A stretch of 64,000 nucleotides of DNA from Candidimonas sp. SYP-B2681 (GCF_003971065.1 NZ_RYDV01000007.1:124001-188000); one strand, 5' to 3'. Positions 45,599 through 57,205 are shown, counted from the first letter of the stretch. A program made the numbers and translations. Notes: a model not told the origin generated them from the sequence alone.

Positions 45599-45853
45599 AT
45601 GGTTGTGATTCGTCTAGCCCGTGGCGGCTCGAAGAAGCGTCCGTTTTACAACGTTGTAGCAGCCGACTCGCGTAATCGTCGCGACGGTCGCTTTATTGAG
45701 CGCGTGGGCTTTTACAACCCCGTAGCCAACGAAGGCCAGGAAAACATTCGTCTTGCCCTGGACCGCGTTCAATACTGGACCGACAATGGTGCGCAATTGT
45801 CGCCTGCTGTTACGCGTTTGGTCAAAGAATACTCGGCTAAAGCAGCGGCCTGA
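45599..45853 (+). CDS. rpsP: 30S ribosomal protein S16
   Basis: This is an 84-residue ribosomal protein S16 with the usual start [26 protein letters not shown] and RVGFYNP. It is a 30S assembly protein. It begins the rpsP-rimM-trmD operon behind a good promoter and AAGGA site. Its stop is 24 bases before rimM. Confidence 0.98.
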   Translation: MVVIRLARGGSKKRPFYNVVAADSRNRRDGRFIERVGFYNPVANEGQENIRLALDRVQYWTDNGAQLSPAVTRLVKEYSAKAAA

Positions 45854-45877
45854 TAGCGCTGCTTTACAGCATTCAAG

Positions 45878-46498
45878 GTGGCCAATAAAGACACTTCGCA
45901 TACTGGAGCTCCTGCGGATCTGGTAGAGCTCGGGCGCATTGTGTCTGCTTATGGCGTACGTGGCTGGGTCAAGGTTCAGCCCCATTCCTCGGATGCTCAG
46001 GGATTGCTTGCGGCAAAAACCTGGTGGTTGAAAGCGCCCGTTCCGGTCGGAAGCACGGGCGTTTTGCCGTCTGCCTTCCCGGCGGGTGTTGTTGCTTGCC
46101 GCCCGCAGGGCGCTACGATTGTTGCAGAACTTAGCGTCGTTCCCGACCGGGATCACGCCGAGACCATGAAAGGGCATACGGTGTGGGTACCTCGCGCCGA
46201 CTTTCCTGCAGCAGACGACGATGAATATTACTGGGTCGACCTCATCGATTGCCGGCTTTTTGGCGAGCGCGAGGGTCAGCCCGAACTTATCGGCAAGGTA
46301 ATCGAGGTAGTCGATAACGGTGCCCATGCGCTGCTGCGCGTTGCTCGGGCCACCTTGAACAGCGAGGGCGAACTTGTCCTGTTGCAAAACGACAAAGGCC
46401 GCATGGTCGAAGTTCTGGTGCCGTTTGTCAGTGCGCATGTGCATACCGTCGACATCGCCAGCAAACGTCTCGACAGCAACTGGCCCGTAGACCTGTAA
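45878..46498 (+). CDS. rimM: 16S rRNA processing protein RimM
   Basis: This is a 206-residue assembly factor for the 30S head. The N-terminal RimM barrel has LGRIVSAYGVRGWVKVQPHSS; the C-terminal PRC-barrel has YYWVDLIDCRLF and LLVPF-type residues near the end. The start is GTG 45878 with AAGG close by. The middle carries a slightly longer loop than the shortest RimM proteins. Neighbours rpsP and trmD confirm identity. Confidence 0.95.
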   Translation: MANKDTSHTGAPADLVELGRIVSAYGVRGWVKVQPHSSDAQGLLAAKTWWLKAPVPVGSTGVLPSAFPAGVVACRPQGATIVAELSVVPDRDHAETMKGHTVWVPRADFPAADDDEYYWVDLIDCRLFGEREGQPELIGKVIEVVDNGAHALLRVARATLNSEGELVLLQNDKGRMVEVLVPFVSAHVHTVDIASKRLDSNWPVDL

Positions 46499-46526
46499 AA
46501 TCCGATTGTTTGTCTGCAGATCTCTG

Positions 46527-46577
46527 CGCATCATGACTGATGCGTCGAGCCGTGTCCGTTCAGTCTGGATACTGAAC
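46527..46577 (+). promoter_or_regulatory. Two tandem hairpins in the rimM-trmD gap
   Basis: CGCATCA (46527-46533) pairs with TGATGCG (46538-46544) around a TGAC tetraloop. GTTCAGT (46558-46564) pairs with ACTGAAC (46571-46577) around CTGGAT. The second stem ends just before the AAGG of trmD. They may set the low translation of trmD relative to rpsP, or stabilise cut mRNA ends. No T-tract follows, so they are not terminators. Confidence 0.5.
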
Positions 46578-46597
46578 CAGTAAGGCGTGCCCAAGTT

Positions 46598-47377
46598 ATG
46601 CGGTTTGATGTAGTTTCCCTTTTTCCGGATATGTTCACCGTAGTTCGCGATCTGGGGATCACCGGCCGCGCGTATAAGCAACAGCTGTGGACGCTGGCCT
46701 TGTGGAATCCCCGCGACTTCACGCACGATGTGCACCGTACTGTGGATGATCGCCCCTATGGTGGCGGGCCTGGCATGGTAATGATGGCCGAACCGCTGGA
46801 GCATGCGGTCAACGCAGCACAGGCTGGCAGGGCCGCAGACAAAGACCAGGCTGCTCATGACCATAAGACGTCAGTCATTTTGATGAGCCCCACAGGCAAA
46901 CGCTTCGATCAGGCCATGGCGCAGGAGCTGGCTCACGGAGACGGCGCGATCTTGATTTGCGGCCGCTACGAAGGCATAGATCAGCGTTTTATCGATCGTA
47001 ATGTCACCCATGAAGTATCGATGGGTGATTTTGTATTGTCTGGTGGCGAAATCGCGGCGCTGGCGATTATCGATAGTGCGGTTCGTTTACTGCCCGGCGC
47101 GCTTAATGATGCAGATTCGGCGTTGCAGGATTCCTTTAATACATCATTGACCGGCTTGCTGGATAGTCCGCATTACACCAGACCCGAGGTGTACCAGGGG
47201 CAAAGTGTGCCCGCTGAGCTGATATCCGGTCATCATGCCAATATTGCCATATGGCGGCGTCAGCAGTCGCTTGCGTTAACCGCTGCGCGGCGCCCAGACC
47301 TGATAGCAGCCGCGCGCGAGGCCGGCTTGCTTTCCAGAGCGGATGAAAAGTATCTGGATCAACTGAAGCGTCGGTAA
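46598..47377 (+). CDS. trmD: tRNA (guanine-37-N1)-methyltransferase
   Basis: TrmD makes m1G37 in tRNAs, preventing frameshifts. The 259-residue SPOUT enzyme has [13 protein letters not shown], the knotted AdoMet site with [14 protein letters not shown] and [11 protein letters not shown], and the late [13 protein letters not shown] segment. ATG 46598. It ends the operon: rplS, which normally follows trmD, is not found before the convergent valS. Confidence 0.97.
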   Translation: MRFDVVSLFPDMFTVVRDLGITGRAYKQQLWTLALWNPRDFTHDVHRTVDDRPYGGGPGMVMMAEPLEHAVNAAQAGRAADKDQAAHDHKTSVILMSPTGKRFDQAMAQELAHGDGAILICGRYEGIDQRFIDRNVTHEVSMGDFVLSGGEIAALAIIDSAVRLLPGALNDADSALQDSFNTSLTGLLDSPHYTRPEVYQGQSVPAELISGHHANIAIWRRQQSLALTAARRPDLIAAAREAGLLSRADEKYLDQLKRR

Positions 47378-47432
47378 ATCGCCTTTCCGGCATATCGTTT
47401 CGTAACTAGGTAGTTCCCCGATTTCCTTTCGC

Positions 47433-47462
47433 TTACCGGCGGCCATTGCGGCCACCGGTAAA
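47433..47462. terminator. Hairpin between convergent trmD and valS
   Basis: TTACCGG with CGGCC (from 47433) pairs with GGCCACCGGTAA (to 47462) around a short loop, giving an imperfect 12-base stem between two convergent genes. The T-tracts are weak on both sides, so it may be a modest bidirectional terminator. Confidence 0.5.
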
Positions 47463-47476
47463 TACCAGAGCGCTGA

Positions 47477-50344
47477 TCAAGCGAGCCTGGCGAGTTGGTC
47501 CTGTACTTTCTGCAGTGTTTCGCCAAACTGCACCACCCGCAATTTCTCTTGTTCGACGACCGCTGCAGGCGCACGCTCGACAAAACTTGCATTGGATAGC
47601 TTGCTATTCGCCTTGGCGATTTCGTTTTCGAGGCGGTCGATTTCCTTGCCCAGGCGCAGGCGCTCGGCGTCGGCATCGATCTCAACATGCAGCATCAATT
47701 GCGTATTTCCGACGACTTGGACTGGTGCGCCCAGGTCGGGCAGATGATCAACAATTTCGATCTCTTCGAGCTTGGCCAGCGCAGCCAAATATTTGCTGTT
47801 GGCTTGCAGGACTGCCCGGTCTCCTTGAGCAATCAACGGCACGCGCTGGGCGGGCGAAAGCGACATTTCGCCTCGAAGCGCACGTACCGCTTCGACCTGT
47901 GCTTTGAGCTCTGTTACCTGGGCTTCGGCGGACGTGTCGATCAAATCCAGATTAGCTTTGGGGTAAGGTTGTACGCACAAGCTGGCTGGATCGTTCATCT
48001 GACGTTTCCCGGCTACCAGGGCGACCTTTTGCCAGAGCTCTTCGGTGATGTAGGGAATAATCGGATGTGCCAATCGCAATACCGTTTCAAGCACATTGAT
48101 AAGCGTGCGACGCGTTCCAAGCTGCTGTTCCGGTGTGCCATGCTGGATCTGCACTTTCGCCAGTTCTACATACCAATCGCAATATTCATCCCAAACGAAG
48201 TGGTAAAGGGCGTTGGCAATGTTGTCGAAGCGATAGTCGTCGAAACCTCGCTCAATATCACTTTCGAGACGTTGCAGCTGGCTGCTGATCCAGCGGTCTG
48301 CAAACGATAGCTCGGCGGATCTGGCAGTAGTGCCGCCAGTTTCGGGGGCCAGAGCGTGGCCTTCGGTGTTCATCAGGACGAAACGCGTAGCGTTCCACAG
48401 CTTGTTGCAGAAATTGCGATAGCCTTCGCACCGTTTGAGATCGAAATTGATATTACGGCCCAATGTTGCATAAGCTGCCATGGTAAAGCGCAATGCGTCG
48501 GTACCGTAGGCCGGAAAGCCATTGGGATAATCTTTCGCGGTTTTCTTCTTGATGCTGGCAGCCTGTTTCGGATTCATCAGTCCGCCGGTACGCTTTTCCA
48601 GCAGGTCATCCAGCGCGATACCGTCGATCAGGTCTACCGGATCTATCGTATTTCCTTTGGACTTACTCATTTTCTTGCCGTCCATATCGCAGACAAGGCC
48701 ATGCACATAGACGGTGTGGAACGGTACTTTGCCCGTCAAGTGCATGCTCATCATGACCATGCGGGCGACCCAGAAGAAAATGATGTCAAAACCTGTGACC
48801 AGAACGCTGGAAGGCAAATAACGCGCAAGATCCGGATTTTCTTCGGGCCAGCCCAGATCGGTAAAGGGAACCAGGGCTGAAGAGAACCAGGTATCGAGAA
48901 CGTCTTCATCGCGCTTGAGCGGGCCGCTTACGCCGGCGTCATCAGCCTGTTTTCGTGCGTCAGCTTCATTGCGAGCAACGAATATCGTGCCATTCTCCGC
49001 ATACCAAGCCGGGATCTGGTGACCCCACCACAATTGACGCGAAATGCACCAGTCCTGGATTTTTTCCAACCACTGGTTGTACGTGGTGGTCCAGTTCTCG
49101 GGGTAGAACTTGATCCGTCCGTCGGCCACCACTTCCAGCGCGACATCGGTGATGCTCTTTCCTGGGTGAAGTGTCTCGGCTGGGGCGGCTTTGCTCATCG
49201 CGACAAACCACTGGTCGGTAAGCATGGGTTCAATGACTGTGTTGGTCCGGTCGCCGCGCGGAACCATCAGCTTATGCGGTTTAACGCTTTGAAGCAGGTC
49301 CTGCGCCTTCAAGTCCTCGACGATCTTTTTGCGGGCTTCGAAGCGATCCATTCCGCGATAGGCCTCGGGCGCGTCATGAGCAATTTTGGCATCAAGAGTG
49401 AGCACACTGATCATGTCAAGACCATGTCGCTGACCGACGGCATAGTCGTTAAAGTCGTGTGCAGGAGTAACCTTGACGACTCCGGTGCCGAATTCGCGAT
49501 CAACGTAGTCGTCGGCGATGACTGGAATACTGCGTCCCACCAGCGGCAGCGTAACGGTGGCACCAATCAGATGGGCGTAGCGTTCGTCTTCGGGATGAAC
49601 CATGACCGCCACGTCGCCCAGCATCGTCTCGGGGCGCGTGGTGGCAACCACCAAATATTCCAAGCCTTCGACGGGGACGGTGAGCGGGTAGCGGATTTCC
49701 CACATGGAACCGTCTTCTTCTTCGCTGACGACCTCCAGATCGGAGACGGCAGTGCCCAGCACAGGATCCCAGTTGACCAGGCGTTTGCCGCGATAAATCA
49801 GACCCTGTTCATGCAGCCGTACAAACGTTTCCACGACGCCGCGCGAAAGCTTGTCGTCCATGGTGAAGTACTCGCGTTTCCAGTCGCACGATGAACCAAG
49901 GCGCCGAAATTGTTCGGTGATGGCGTTGCCCGATTTCTCTTTCCACTCCCATACCTTTTCCACGAATTTCTCGCGACCCAGGTCATGGCGCGTTATATTC
50001 TGTGCGTCAAGCTGACGCTCGACGACTATCTGCGTTGCAATGCCCGCATGATCCGTACCCGGAATGAATACGGTGTCATCTCCTCGCATGCGGTGATAGC
50101 GCACCAATCCGTCCATGACGGTTTGGTTAAATGCGTGGCCCATATGCAGTGTGCCGGTGACATTGGGCGGCGGAAATTGCACGACGAAGGGCTGGCTAAC
50201 GTCTCGGTCAGAAGGCTCTACATGCTGGCCGCCACTAAAGTAGCCTCGACGTTCCCATTCAGCGTACCACCGAGCTTCAATCTCTTGTGGCTCAAAGCTT
50301 TTGGATAGTTGTTCGGGGTCGTTCAGTGCGGAATTTGTGGTCAT
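47477..50344 (-). CDS. valS: Valyl-tRNA synthetase
   Basis: This is a 955-residue class I synthetase. The HIGH-type motif HMGH is at 67-70, the KMSKS motif appears in [14 protein letters not shown], the editing CP1 domain lies between them, and a C-terminal coiled coil (about 890-955) ends the protein. The start is ATG 50344; the frame is open to 50374. It is convergent with trmD and divergent from ndk across a 336-base gap that holds the ndk promoter. Confidence 0.97.
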   Translation of the reverse strand: MTTNSALNDPEQLSKSFEPQEIEARWYAEWERRGYFSGGQHVEPSDRDVSQPFVVQFPPPNVTGTLHMGHAFNQTVMDGLVRYHRMRGDDTVFIPGTDHAGIATQIVVERQLDAQNITRHDLGREKFVEKVWEWKEKSGNAITEQFRRLGSSCDWKREYFTMDDKLSRGVVETFVRLHEQGLIYRGKRLVNWDPVLGTAVSDLEVVSEEEDGSMWEIRYPLTVPVEGLEYLVVATTRPETMLGDVAVMVHPEDERYAHLIGATVTLPLVGRSIPVIADDYVDREFGTGVVKVTPAHDFNDYAVGQRHGLDMISVLTLDAKIAHDAPEAYRGMDRFEARKKIVEDLKAQDLLQSVKPHKLMVPRGDRTNTVIEPMLTDQWFVAMSKAAPAETLHPGKSITDVALEVVADGRIKFYPENWTTTYNQWLEKIQDWCISRQLWWGHQIPAWYAENGTIFVARNEADARKQADDAGVSGPLKRDEDVLDTWFSSALVPFTDLGWPEENPDLARYLPSSVLVTGFDIIFFWVARMVMMSMHLTGKVPFHTVYVHGLVCDMDGKKMSKSKGNTIDPVDLIDGIALDDLLEKRTGGLMNPKQAASIKKKTAKDYPNGFPAYGTDALRFTMAAYATLGRNINFDLKRCEGYRNFCNKLWNATRFVLMNTEGHALAPETGGTTARSAELSFADRWISSQLQRLESDIERGFDDYRFDNIANALYHFVWDEYCDWYVELAKVQIQHGTPEQQLGTRRTLINVLETVLRLAHPIIPYITEELWQKVALVAGKRQMNDPASLCVQPYPKANLDLIDTSAEAQVTELKAQVEAVRALRGEMSLSPAQRVPLIAQGDRAVLQANSKYLAALAKLEEIEIVDHLPDLGAPVQVVGNTQLMLHVEIDADAERLRLGKEIDRLENEIAKANSKLSNASFVERAPAAVVEQEKLRVVQFGETLQKVQDQLARLA

Positions 50345-50515
50345 GATGTGAAAAAAAAATGCAGACAGCCGCATAGCGGCAAAAGTCTGACTATATATGA
50401 AACATGCGATGCGTGCGAAACTTCAGCCAAACCGGCAATAGCGTGCTAAAACCGCGTGTTGTCGTCGTGTGGCTTGATTATCGTCATTTTATGATGGAGT
50501 TGGCCAAGATTGGCA

Positions 50516-50524
50516 TGTTAAAAT
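50516..50524 (+). promoter_or_regulatory. Extended -10 in the valS-ndk gap
   Basis: TGT-TAAAAT is an extended -10 about 155 bases upstream of ndk, with no good -35. The rest of the 336-base gap shows no gene; an AT-rich stretch at 50525-50600 precedes ndk. A weak GGATCTC lies before the ATG. Confidence 0.35.
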
Positions 50525-50680
50525 ACCCGGTTAACATAAACTTTGCCAAAGTTATTGTTTTTATTAAGAAAACCGTTTTTGTAACCCCAGCTTTTGTTGT
50601 TCGGTTGATGTGCGTCGCGCCGTTGTGAGCGTCGTACGCAGCCAGCGAGCAAAAGCTATCAATATATCCCTGGATCTCAT

Positions 50681-51106
50681 ATGGCTATTGAACGTACTCT
50701 TTCCATTATCAAACCCGATGCAGTCGCTAAAAACGTCATTGGCCAAATTGTCAGCCGTTTCGAGCAAGCCAACCTGAAAGTTATCGCCGCTCGCTTGCAG
50801 CAATTGTCCCGCGAAGATGCTCAACGCTTCTACGCTGTGCACAAAGAGCGTCCTTTCTATAAGGATCTGGTCGACTTCATGATTTCGGGTCCTGTATTCG
50901 TACAGGTATTGGAAGGCGAAAACGCCATTCAGGTGAACCGCGACCTGATGGGCGCCACCGATCCGAAAAAAGCCGACGCCGGCACTATTCGCGCTGATTT
51001 CGCCGATAGCATCGACGCCAATGCCGTTCATGGCTCCGACGCCGCAGAAACCGCCGCTGTCGAAATCGCTTTCTTCTTTCCCGAAAGCAATATTCACAGC
51101 CGTTAA
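50681..51106 (+). CDS. ndk: Nucleoside diphosphate kinase
   Basis: This is a 141-residue kinase that balances nucleoside triphosphate pools using a phosphohistidine. The N-terminal [18 protein letters not shown] and the active-site [20 protein letters not shown] with its histidine are clear. The length is canonical. It heads the long rightward housekeeping run beginning with rlmN 37 bases later. Confidence 0.98.
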   Translation: MAIERTLSIIKPDAVAKNVIGQIVSRFEQANLKVIAARLQQLSREDAQRFYAVHKERPFYKDLVDFMISGPVFVQVLEGENAIQVNRDLMGATDPKKADAGTIRADFADSIDANAVHGSDAAETAAVEIAFFFPESNIHSR

Positions 51107-51143
51107 TTCCTGGCGATAACGCGTTATTCACTGCGCCAAATTT

Positions 51144-52301
51144 ATGTCCTCTACTGAATCCATCAATCTTCTCGGCCTCGATATCGCCGCGCTCACCGAC
51201 CTAGTCGGACAGTGGGGCGGAAAACCTTTCCGGGCCAAACAATTGCAGCGCTGGGTGCACCAGCACGGGGTGGATTCGTTCGACCAGATGACTGACTTGG
51301 CGCGTGAATTTCGCCAGCAGCTGACAGAGCACTGTTCGATTCATGCTCCCGACGTGTCAATCGAACAGCGCTCTACCGACGGCACGCGCAAATGGTTGTT
51401 TGATGTTGGTAAGAACAATGCCGTCGAGGCGGTGTTCATACCGGAAGACGATCGCGGAACCTTGTGCATTTCCAGTCAGGCCGGTTGTACGGTCGCGTGC
51501 CCATTTTGTTCTACGGGGTATCAAGGCTTCAATCGCAACCTGACTACAGCGGAAATTATTGCTCAGCTCTGGTATGCCAAGCGCGCGATTCAGGCCGATA
51601 TACAAAGCTCACGCATCGGCGAAGGTGCTTTGGCCGCGCCCGAACCGGCACGGGTCATCAGTAACGTCGTCATGATGGGCATGGGCGAACCCTTGCTCAA
51701 CTACGACCAAGTGTTGGGCGCTTTGCGGCTGATGCTCGACGATAACGCTTATGGCCTATCACGTCGTCGCGTAACGGTGTCAACCTCGGGCGTGGTTCCC
51801 ATGATGGACCGCCTCGGCCGGGACTGCCCCGTAGCGCTGGCTGTGTCGCTGCATGCTCCCAACGATGCATTGCGAGACAGGCTCGTACCACTCAATCGCA
51901 AATATCCCCTGGCCGAGCTACTCGCTGCCTGCAATCGATATCTTGAGTTTGCGCCGCGTGACTTCATCACTTTTGAATACATCATGCTCGACGGGGTTAA
52001 CGACAGCGACGAGCATGCACGCGAATTGATCACCATTGCAAAGCAAGTCCGTTGCAAGTTCAATTTGATACCGTTTAATCCCTTTCCGCAGTCAGGCCTG
52101 AAACGCTCGCCCGCTACACGTGTACGTTTGTTCGCTCAGCGTCTAATGGACGCTGGTCTCGTAACAACGGTACGCAAAACTCGTGGCGATGACATCGCGG
52201 CGGCCTGCGGGCAGCTGGCAGGCGATGTCAAAGATCGCACCCGCATCAACGAGCGCTTGCCTGACCGCGCGATCATCGCTATCAAACAGGAGCGTGGATG
52301 A
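51144..52301 (+). CDS. rlmN: Dual-specificity rRNA/tRNA adenine-C2 methyltransferase RlmN
   Basis: This is a radical SAM enzyme that methylates A2503 of 23S rRNA and A37 of some tRNAs. Of 385 residues, the iron-sulfur cysteines are Cys115, Cys119 and Cys122 in CTVACPFC. The [14 protein letters not shown] stretch and the methyl-carrying cysteine region near the C-terminus ([12 protein letters not shown]) are present. Its TGA overlaps the next ATG (ATGA), as in a coupled operon. Confidence 0.96.
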   Translation: MSSTESINLLGLDIAALTDLVGQWGGKPFRAKQLQRWVHQHGVDSFDQMTDLAREFRQQLTEHCSIHAPDVSIEQRSTDGTRKWLFDVGKNNAVEAVFIPEDDRGTLCISSQAGCTVACPFCSTGYQGFNRNLTTAEIIAQLWYAKRAIQADIQSSRIGEGALAAPEPARVISNVVMMGMGEPLLNYDQVLGALRLMLDDNAYGLSRRRVTVSTSGVVPMMDRLGRDCPVALAVSLHAPNDALRDRLVPLNRKYPLAELLAACNRYLEFAPRDFITFEYIMLDGVNDSDEHARELITIAKQVRCKFNLIPFNPFPQSGLKRSPATRVRLFAQRLMDAGLVTTVRKTRGDDIAAACGQLAGDVKDRTRINERLPDRAIIAIKQERG

Positions 52302-52795
52302 ATCAAACCATACTGAAAGAAGCTCGGCTAGAAGTCGTGGCAGAGCCTTCGGTTCCTACAGGAATCGGTCCCACGCTACGCAGTCTGCGCGAGGCCAAGC
52401 GCCTGTCGCCGGGGGAAGTGTCGGCCCGTCTCAAGTTCACCAGTCGTCAACTTGATGCTCTGGAAACTGAGCAATGGGATCGACTGCCAACCGGTGTGTC
52501 GTTGCGAGGCTTCGTAAAAAATTACGCCCGCTATCTAGAAGCCGATGTCGACGCGTTGTTGGCGATGCTCGATAGCCAGACCGGAACAGGCGCCGTGAAG
52601 CCTGTCGCGATATCGCGGGCGGGTTCGCTCGGTCCCGCCGACCTTCCTATACACGGTGAGCCTGTACATAGGCCGTGGGGTTGGTTGGTAATCATTCTTG
52701 TCTTATTGTTTGTCGCTGGTTTTTACGCCATCGAGCGGGGCTGGGTGCCGGACTCGTGGCTGGTGTTCGACTGGCTTAAGTCCCTGAAAAAATGA
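52298..52795 (+). CDS. rodZ: RodZ-like membrane protein with helix-turn-helix, lacking the periplasmic domain
   Basis: This is a 165-residue protein. The N-terminal helix-turn-helix (about 22-90, [34 protein letters not shown]) is the RodZ type that binds MreB. A polar linker leads to one helix (about 128-147), and the protein ends about 18 residues later. E. coli RodZ is about twice this length with a periplasmic domain, absent here. Position between rlmN and ispG is the classical rodZ position. The start and stop overlap both neighbours by four bases. Confidence 0.85.
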   Translation: MNQTILKEARLEVVAEPSVPTGIGPTLRSLREAKRLSPGEVSARLKFTSRQLDALETEQWDRLPTGVSLRGFVKNYARYLEADVDALLAMLDSQTGTGAVKPVAISRAGSLGPADLPIHGEPVHRPWGWLVIILVLLFVAGFYAIERGWVPDSWLVFDWLKSLKK

Positions 52796-54096
52796 GCAAC
52801 ACTCCCAGCGTTACCTCTGCCAGCAATCCTTTTCCTGTAGGCGCAGCGCTTAGGCGGTCTACGCGATCCACCGTCGTCAGTTGGGGCGGCAAGTCGGTGC
52901 AAATCGGGGGCAATGCTCCAGTCGTGGTGCAGTCCATGACCAATACCGACACGACGGATGCTATTGCTACTGCTATTCAAGTCAAGGAACTGGCATTAGC
53001 CGGCTCCGAAATGGTGCGCATTACCGTTAACACACCAGAAGCGGCACGCGAGGTTGCTGCCATCCGCGAACAGCTTGACCGCATGAACGTTTCGGTCCCG
53101 TTGGTGGGTGATTTCCATTACAACGGTCACAAGCTGCTTACCCAGTTTCCAGAATGCGCTCAGGCGTTGTCCAAGTACCGGATCAATCCCGGCAACATGG
53201 GCGGTGGAAAAAAACGCGACGACAATTTCGCTCAAATGATCGAAATTGCATGCCGCTACGAAAAGCCCGTACGCATAGGGGTTAACTGGGGCAGTCTTGA
53301 TCATGAGCTCATGGCGCGCATGATGGACGACAACAGCAGGCGTTCCGAGCCGTGGGAAGCACAGGCCGTGATGCGCGATGCATTGGTCGTGTCCGCCATC
53401 AGCAACGCGCAACGCGCTGAAGAGCTCGGACTCTCCCCCAATGCTATTGTGCTGTCGTGCAAAGTCAGTCACGTACAGGATCTGATCACCGTATACCAAG
53501 ACCTGTCCTCGCGCTGCGACTACCCCCTGCATTTGGGGCTGACCGAAGCCGGCATGGGAAGCAAGGGGATTGTCGCTTCAACGGCTGCATTGTCGGTGCT
53601 GCTGCAGCAGGGCATAGGCGATACCATTCGAATTTCGCTTACTCCCGAGCCCGGTGGCGACCGTCGTCGAGAAGTTATCGTTGCCCAGGAAATCCTTCAA
53701 ACCATGGGTTTACGAGCGTTTACGCCCATGGTGGTAGCATGCCCGGGTTGCGGGCGCACTAGCAGTACCGTCTTTCAAGAACTCGCAGACAGCATCCAGA
53801 CTTACTTGCGCGAGCAAATGCCGGTCTGGAAAAACCGCTATCCCGGCGTCGAGACAATGAATGTCGCGGTGATGGGATGCGTTGTAAACGGCCCGGGCGA
53901 AAGCCGGCATGCCGACCTTGGAATCAGCTTGCCTGGTACGGGCGAAGTGCCTTCCGCGCCAGTGTTTGTCGATGGCGAACGCACGGTTACGCTCAAAGGC
54001 GATAGTATCGCCCAGGAATTCCAGGCCATTGTCGAGCAGTATGTCGAGCGCCGTTACGGTGCAGGCGATTCAAATAACAACAACGGGCGCGGCTAG
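52792..54096 (+). CDS. ispG: 4-hydroxy-3-methylbut-2-enyl-diphosphate synthase
   Basis: This is the penultimate enzyme of the MEP isoprenoid pathway, a [4Fe-4S] protein of 434 residues. The start region [19 protein letters not shown] is followed by the TIM-barrel part with [11 protein letters not shown]. The C-terminal cluster cysteines lie in [12 protein letters not shown] and [10 protein letters not shown]. Proteobacterial IspG of this length is typical. The start overlaps the rodZ stop; hisS follows after 23 bases. Confidence 0.97.
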   Translation: MSNTPSVTSASNPFPVGAALRRSTRSTVVSWGGKSVQIGGNAPVVVQSMTNTDTTDAIATAIQVKELALAGSEMVRITVNTPEAAREVAAIREQLDRMNVSVPLVGDFHYNGHKLLTQFPECAQALSKYRINPGNMGGGKKRDDNFAQMIEIACRYEKPVRIGVNWGSLDHELMARMMDDNSRRSEPWEAQAVMRDALVVSAISNAQRAEELGLSPNAIVLSCKVSHVQDLITVYQDLSSRCDYPLHLGLTEAGMGSKGIVASTAALSVLLQQGIGDTIRISLTPEPGGDRRREVIVAQEILQTMGLRAFTPMVVACPGCGRTSSTVFQELADSIQTYLREQMPVWKNRYPGVETMNVAVMGCVVNGPGESRHADLGISLPGTGEVPSAPVFVDGERTVTLKGDSIAQEFQAIVEQYVERRYGAGDSNNNNGRG

Positions 54097-54119
54097 CCCG
54101 GCAGGAAAACCAGAATTTT

Positions 54120-55406
54120 ATGACGCAGTCGTTTCAAAAGGTTCGTGCCCTTACCGGCATGAAAGACGTTCTACCCGACACCAGCGCTCAGTGGGAAGCC
54201 TTGGAAGATATCGTACGCGATTGGCTTTCTGCTTACGGCTATCGCAATATGCGCACACCGGTACTAGAGCAGACCCGTTTATTTACTCGAGGAATAGGGG
54301 AAGTTACGGATATCGTCGAAAAGGAAATGTACACATTCACCGATGCCCTTAACAACGAACAGCTAACCCTTCGGCCCGAATTCACAGCAGGCATGGTTCG
54401 CGCAACGATCGAACATAATATTCTGTACGATCGGCCGCAACGGGTGTATGCCATGGGACCGGTATTCCGTCACGAAAAGCCTCAGCGCGGACGATATCGT
54501 CAGTTTCACCAGATCGATGTCGAAGCTCTCGGGTTCGCAGGCCCCGACGTCGACGCCGAACTTATCGTGATGCAGGCACGGCTGTGGAAGATGCTGGGTC
54601 TAAATGATATACGACTCGAAATGAACTCACTGGGCCACGCCGATGAGCGCGCTGCACATCGTGCCGCCCTTATTGAATATCTGGAACAGCATAAGGACGT
54701 AATGGATGCCGAGGCGCAGCGGCGCATGTATTCCAATCCGTTGCGCGTGCTCGATACAAAAAATCCAGCAATGCAGGAAATGGCAAATAACGCGCCGCGT
54801 TTGTTCGATTTTCTTGGCACCGAATCACTAGCGCATTTTGATGGTGTGTGTATGCGGTTGGCTGATGCCGGAATTGAATATCGCCTGAATACGCGGTTGG
54901 TGCGTGGTCTTGACTATTACAACCTGACTGTTTTCGAATGGGTAACTGACCGTCTGGGTGCGCAAGGTACAGTGTGCGGCGGCGGCCGCTACGACGGGCT
55001 TATCGAGCTGCTGGGTGGCAAGCCTGCTCCAGCGGTGGGGTTCGCTATTGGCGTAGAGCGATTACTGGACCTGTGCTCGCAGTCGGGAGAGCAAGTTTCG
55101 CCGCCCGAATGCCAGGTTTACATGATTCATCAAGCACCCGAAGCCCAGCGTTTAGCGGCACAATTGGCTGAATCGTTGCGAGACGCCGGTCTACGCGTCA
55201 TTGTCCACGCCGGTTCCGCTGGCTTCAAATCCCAGTTCAAGCGTGCCGACGCCAGTGGCGCAACGGTAGCCGTCATCCTGGGTGCCGATGAACTTGCCTC
55301 ACAAACGGCCAGCGTCAAATGGCTGCGAGAACAGGGCGAAGAGCAACCCCAACAAGAAACGATTGCACTTGATCGCCTTGTCACAGAATTGAAATTAAAG
55401 GTTTAA
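54120..55406 (+). CDS. hisS: Histidyl-tRNA synthetase
   Basis: This is a 428-residue class II synthetase that charges tRNA-His. Motif 2 is [19 protein letters not shown], the histidine-specific loop is [12 protein letters not shown], and motif 3 lies in [15 protein letters not shown]-terminal anticodon domain closes the protein. Expected partners ispG, yfgM, bamB and der flank it. Confidence 0.97.
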   Translation: MTQSFQKVRALTGMKDVLPDTSAQWEALEDIVRDWLSAYGYRNMRTPVLEQTRLFTRGIGEVTDIVEKEMYTFTDALNNEQLTLRPEFTAGMVRATIEHNILYDRPQRVYAMGPVFRHEKPQRGRYRQFHQIDVEALGFAGPDVDAELIVMQARLWKMLGLNDIRLEMNSLGHADERAAHRAALIEYLEQHKDVMDAEAQRRMYSNPLRVLDTKNPAMQEMANNAPRLFDFLGTESLAHFDGVCMRLADAGIEYRLNTRLVRGLDYYNLTVFEWVTDRLGAQGTVCGGGRYDGLIELLGGKPAPAVGFAIGVERLLDLCSQSGEQVSPPECQVYMIHQAPEAQRLAAQLAESLRDAGLRVIVHAGSAGFKSQFKRADASGATVAVILGADELASQTASVKWLREQGEEQPQQETIALDRLVTELKLKV

Positions 55407-55408
55407 GC

Positions 55409-56044
55409 ATGGCTTATGATTTAGAAGAGCAGGAAAAGCTGGACGCCCTACGAGCATGGTGGGATCGCTATGGCACCGTATGCGCCGTACTTGTTTTCGT
55501 CATTGTTGCCGGTATCGTCGGCTGGCGCGGCTGGCAGTGGTACGAAGGGCATCAGGCCGGGCAGGCCATGAGCTACTTCGAAGCCCTTGAAAGTGCCACG
55601 CGACAACAGGGCGACGACGGCGTAGCACGGATCAAGGCCGCCAGCACGACATTGCGCAGCGATTTTCCAAAGTCGGGCTATACCTCCCGCGGTGTCCTGA
55701 TTGCGGCGCAGGCCTTGCAGTCGCGTAAAGATCTGGATGGAGCCCGCGAGCAACTGGAATGGCTAAGCAAAAACGGATCGGACATATCTCTCGTTTCGTT
55801 AGCCAAGCTTCGCCTCGCAGGTGTATTGCTTGAACAAAAACAGTACGATCAGGCCTTGGCGCAGCTAAGCAGCCCGTCGGCAGCATTTGCTGGGCTATAT
55901 GCTGACCGCCGTGGTGATATTCTTATTGCGCAGGGCAAGATCGCCGAAGCCAGAACGGCTTGGGAAAACGCATTAAAAGAGCTCGGGTCCGATCCTGTGG
56001 CGCAAATCGTTCGATTGAAAATTGATGCATTAGGTGGAGCCTGA
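55409..56044 (+). CDS. yfgM: YfgM, tetratricopeptide-type ancillary SecYEG chaperone
   Basis: This is a 211-residue single-pass inner-membrane protein. The N-terminal EEQEKLDALRAWWDRYG is followed by the helix (about 25-43) and a periplasmic TPR-like helical region. YfgM works with PpiD at the translocon. It starts two bases after the hisS stop and ends three bases before bamB. Confidence 0.93.
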   Translation: MAYDLEEQEKLDALRAWWDRYGTVCAVLVFVIVAGIVGWRGWQWYEGHQAGQAMSYFEALESATRQQGDDGVARIKAASTTLRSDFPKSGYTSRGVLIAAQALQSRKDLDGAREQLEWLSKNGSDISLVSLAKLRLAGVLLEQKQYDQALAQLSSPSAAFAGLYADRRGDILIAQGKIAEARTAWENALKELGSDPVAQIVRLKIDALGGA

Positions 56045-56047
56045 TTT

Positions 56048-57205
56048 ATGCAGATTGCCGTTACTCGTCGTGTTTTGCGCAACACCGTATTGGCGATTAG
56101 TGTCGTCGCGCTAGGCGGGTGCTCGTTGTTCTCTAACAGGAATCCGCGCTACGATCCCACACCCTTAACAGAATATGCCGCCGGCGTTTCGGCCAAGGTG
56201 GCGTGGTCGGTATCTATCGGCAGTGGTGGCGGTTACGGATTCGTTCCGGTCATTGTTGCTGATTCCGCTTATGCCGCGGCACCGAACGGCACCGTCAGCA
56301 AGGTCGATCTTGCATCCGGTCGCGTACAGTGGCGGGCCGATGCCAAGTCCGATCTCACAGCGGGTGTCGGTTCCGACGGTCGTACGACGGTCGTTGCGGC
56401 GGCCGACGGCACCATCGTGGCCTTCGATGATCAGGGCTCCGAGAAGTGGCGCGCCAAGGCGACCAGTGCGGTCAATGTTCCACCGGTAGTCGGTTCCGGC
56501 GTGGTAGTCGTTCGCAGCAGCGACTACCGAATTCAGGCTTTTGATGAAAATTCAGGCGAACCGCGTTGGAATATTCAGCGTCCGGGTCCTGCGCTGGCGC
56601 TCAAAACCAATATGCAGATGATCATCGTCGACGGTCTGCTGATATCAGGCCTGCCCAATGGGCGCCTTATTGCAATCGCCGCCAATAACGGTAGTGTGCA
56701 ATGGGAAGGCACCGTTTCGGCCTCGCAGGGCGCCACCGACCTTGAACGCATCAGTGACGTAGTCGGTACGCCTCAAATACAAGGCCCGCTGCTTTGTGGC
56801 GTTACCTACCAGGGCCGCATGGTATGTTTTGATGTTGCGCAAGGCGGGCGTCCCGTGTGGGAACAGCGTTTTTCCAGCAACACGGGTATGACCAGCGATT
56901 CACAGCAAGCGTATGCGGCCGATCAGCGCGACGTGGTTCACAGTTTCCGCTTGGCCGATGGCCAGGAAGTATGGAAGCAAAGCGCGTTGCGTAATCGCCG
57001 TCTGTCATCTGGCGCGGTCGTCCCACAGGCAGTTGCCTTTGGCGACCTTGAGGGCTATGTGCATTTCTTATCGCGTACCGACGGCAAATTGCTGGGTCGC
57101 GTACAAGTCGGTGGCGACGCCATTACGTCGCCATTGCTGGCCACCAATCGAGGTGTGCTGGTACAAACAGGTAATGGCAATTTGGTTTTGGTTGGTGTCA
57201 ATTGA
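56048..57205 (+). CDS. bamB: Outer-membrane assembly lipoprotein BamB
   Basis: This is a 385-residue lipoprotein of the BAM complex that inserts outer-membrane proteins. Its lipobox L-G-G-C gives lipidated Cys25. It is followed by eight beta-propeller repeats of PQQ/WD type with recurrent [11 protein letters not shown]- and [11 protein letters not shown]-like strands. Its stop overlaps the der start (TTGA). Confidence 0.95.
   Translation: MQIAVTRRVLRNTVLAISVVALGGCSLFSNRNPRYDPTPLTEYAAGVSAKVAWSVSIGSGGGYGFVPVIVADSAYAAAPNGTVSKVDLASGRVQWRADAKSDLTAGVGSDGRTTVVAAADGTIVAFDDQGSEKWRAKATSAVNVPPVVGSGVVVVRSSDYRIQAFDENSGEPRWNIQRPGPALALKTNMQMIIVDGLLISGLPNGRLIAIAANNGSVQWEGTVSASQGATDLERISDVVGTPQIQGPLLCGVTYQGRMVCFDVAQGGRPVWEQRFSSNTGMTSDSQQAYAADQRDVVHSFRLADGQEVWKQSALRNRRLSSGAVVPQAVAFGDLEGYVHFLSRTDGKLLGRVQVGGDAITSPLLATNRGVLVQTGNGNLVLVGVN

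Noticed and set aside
45614-46864. 416-residue open frame on the minus strand
   Set aside because: It lies antisense across rpsP, rimM and trmD, which are certain. It has no recognisable domains and reflects codon bias of the real genes.
49019-49894. 291-residue plus-strand frame inside valS
   Set aside because: Fully antisense to the synthetase, with no domain or ribosome site.
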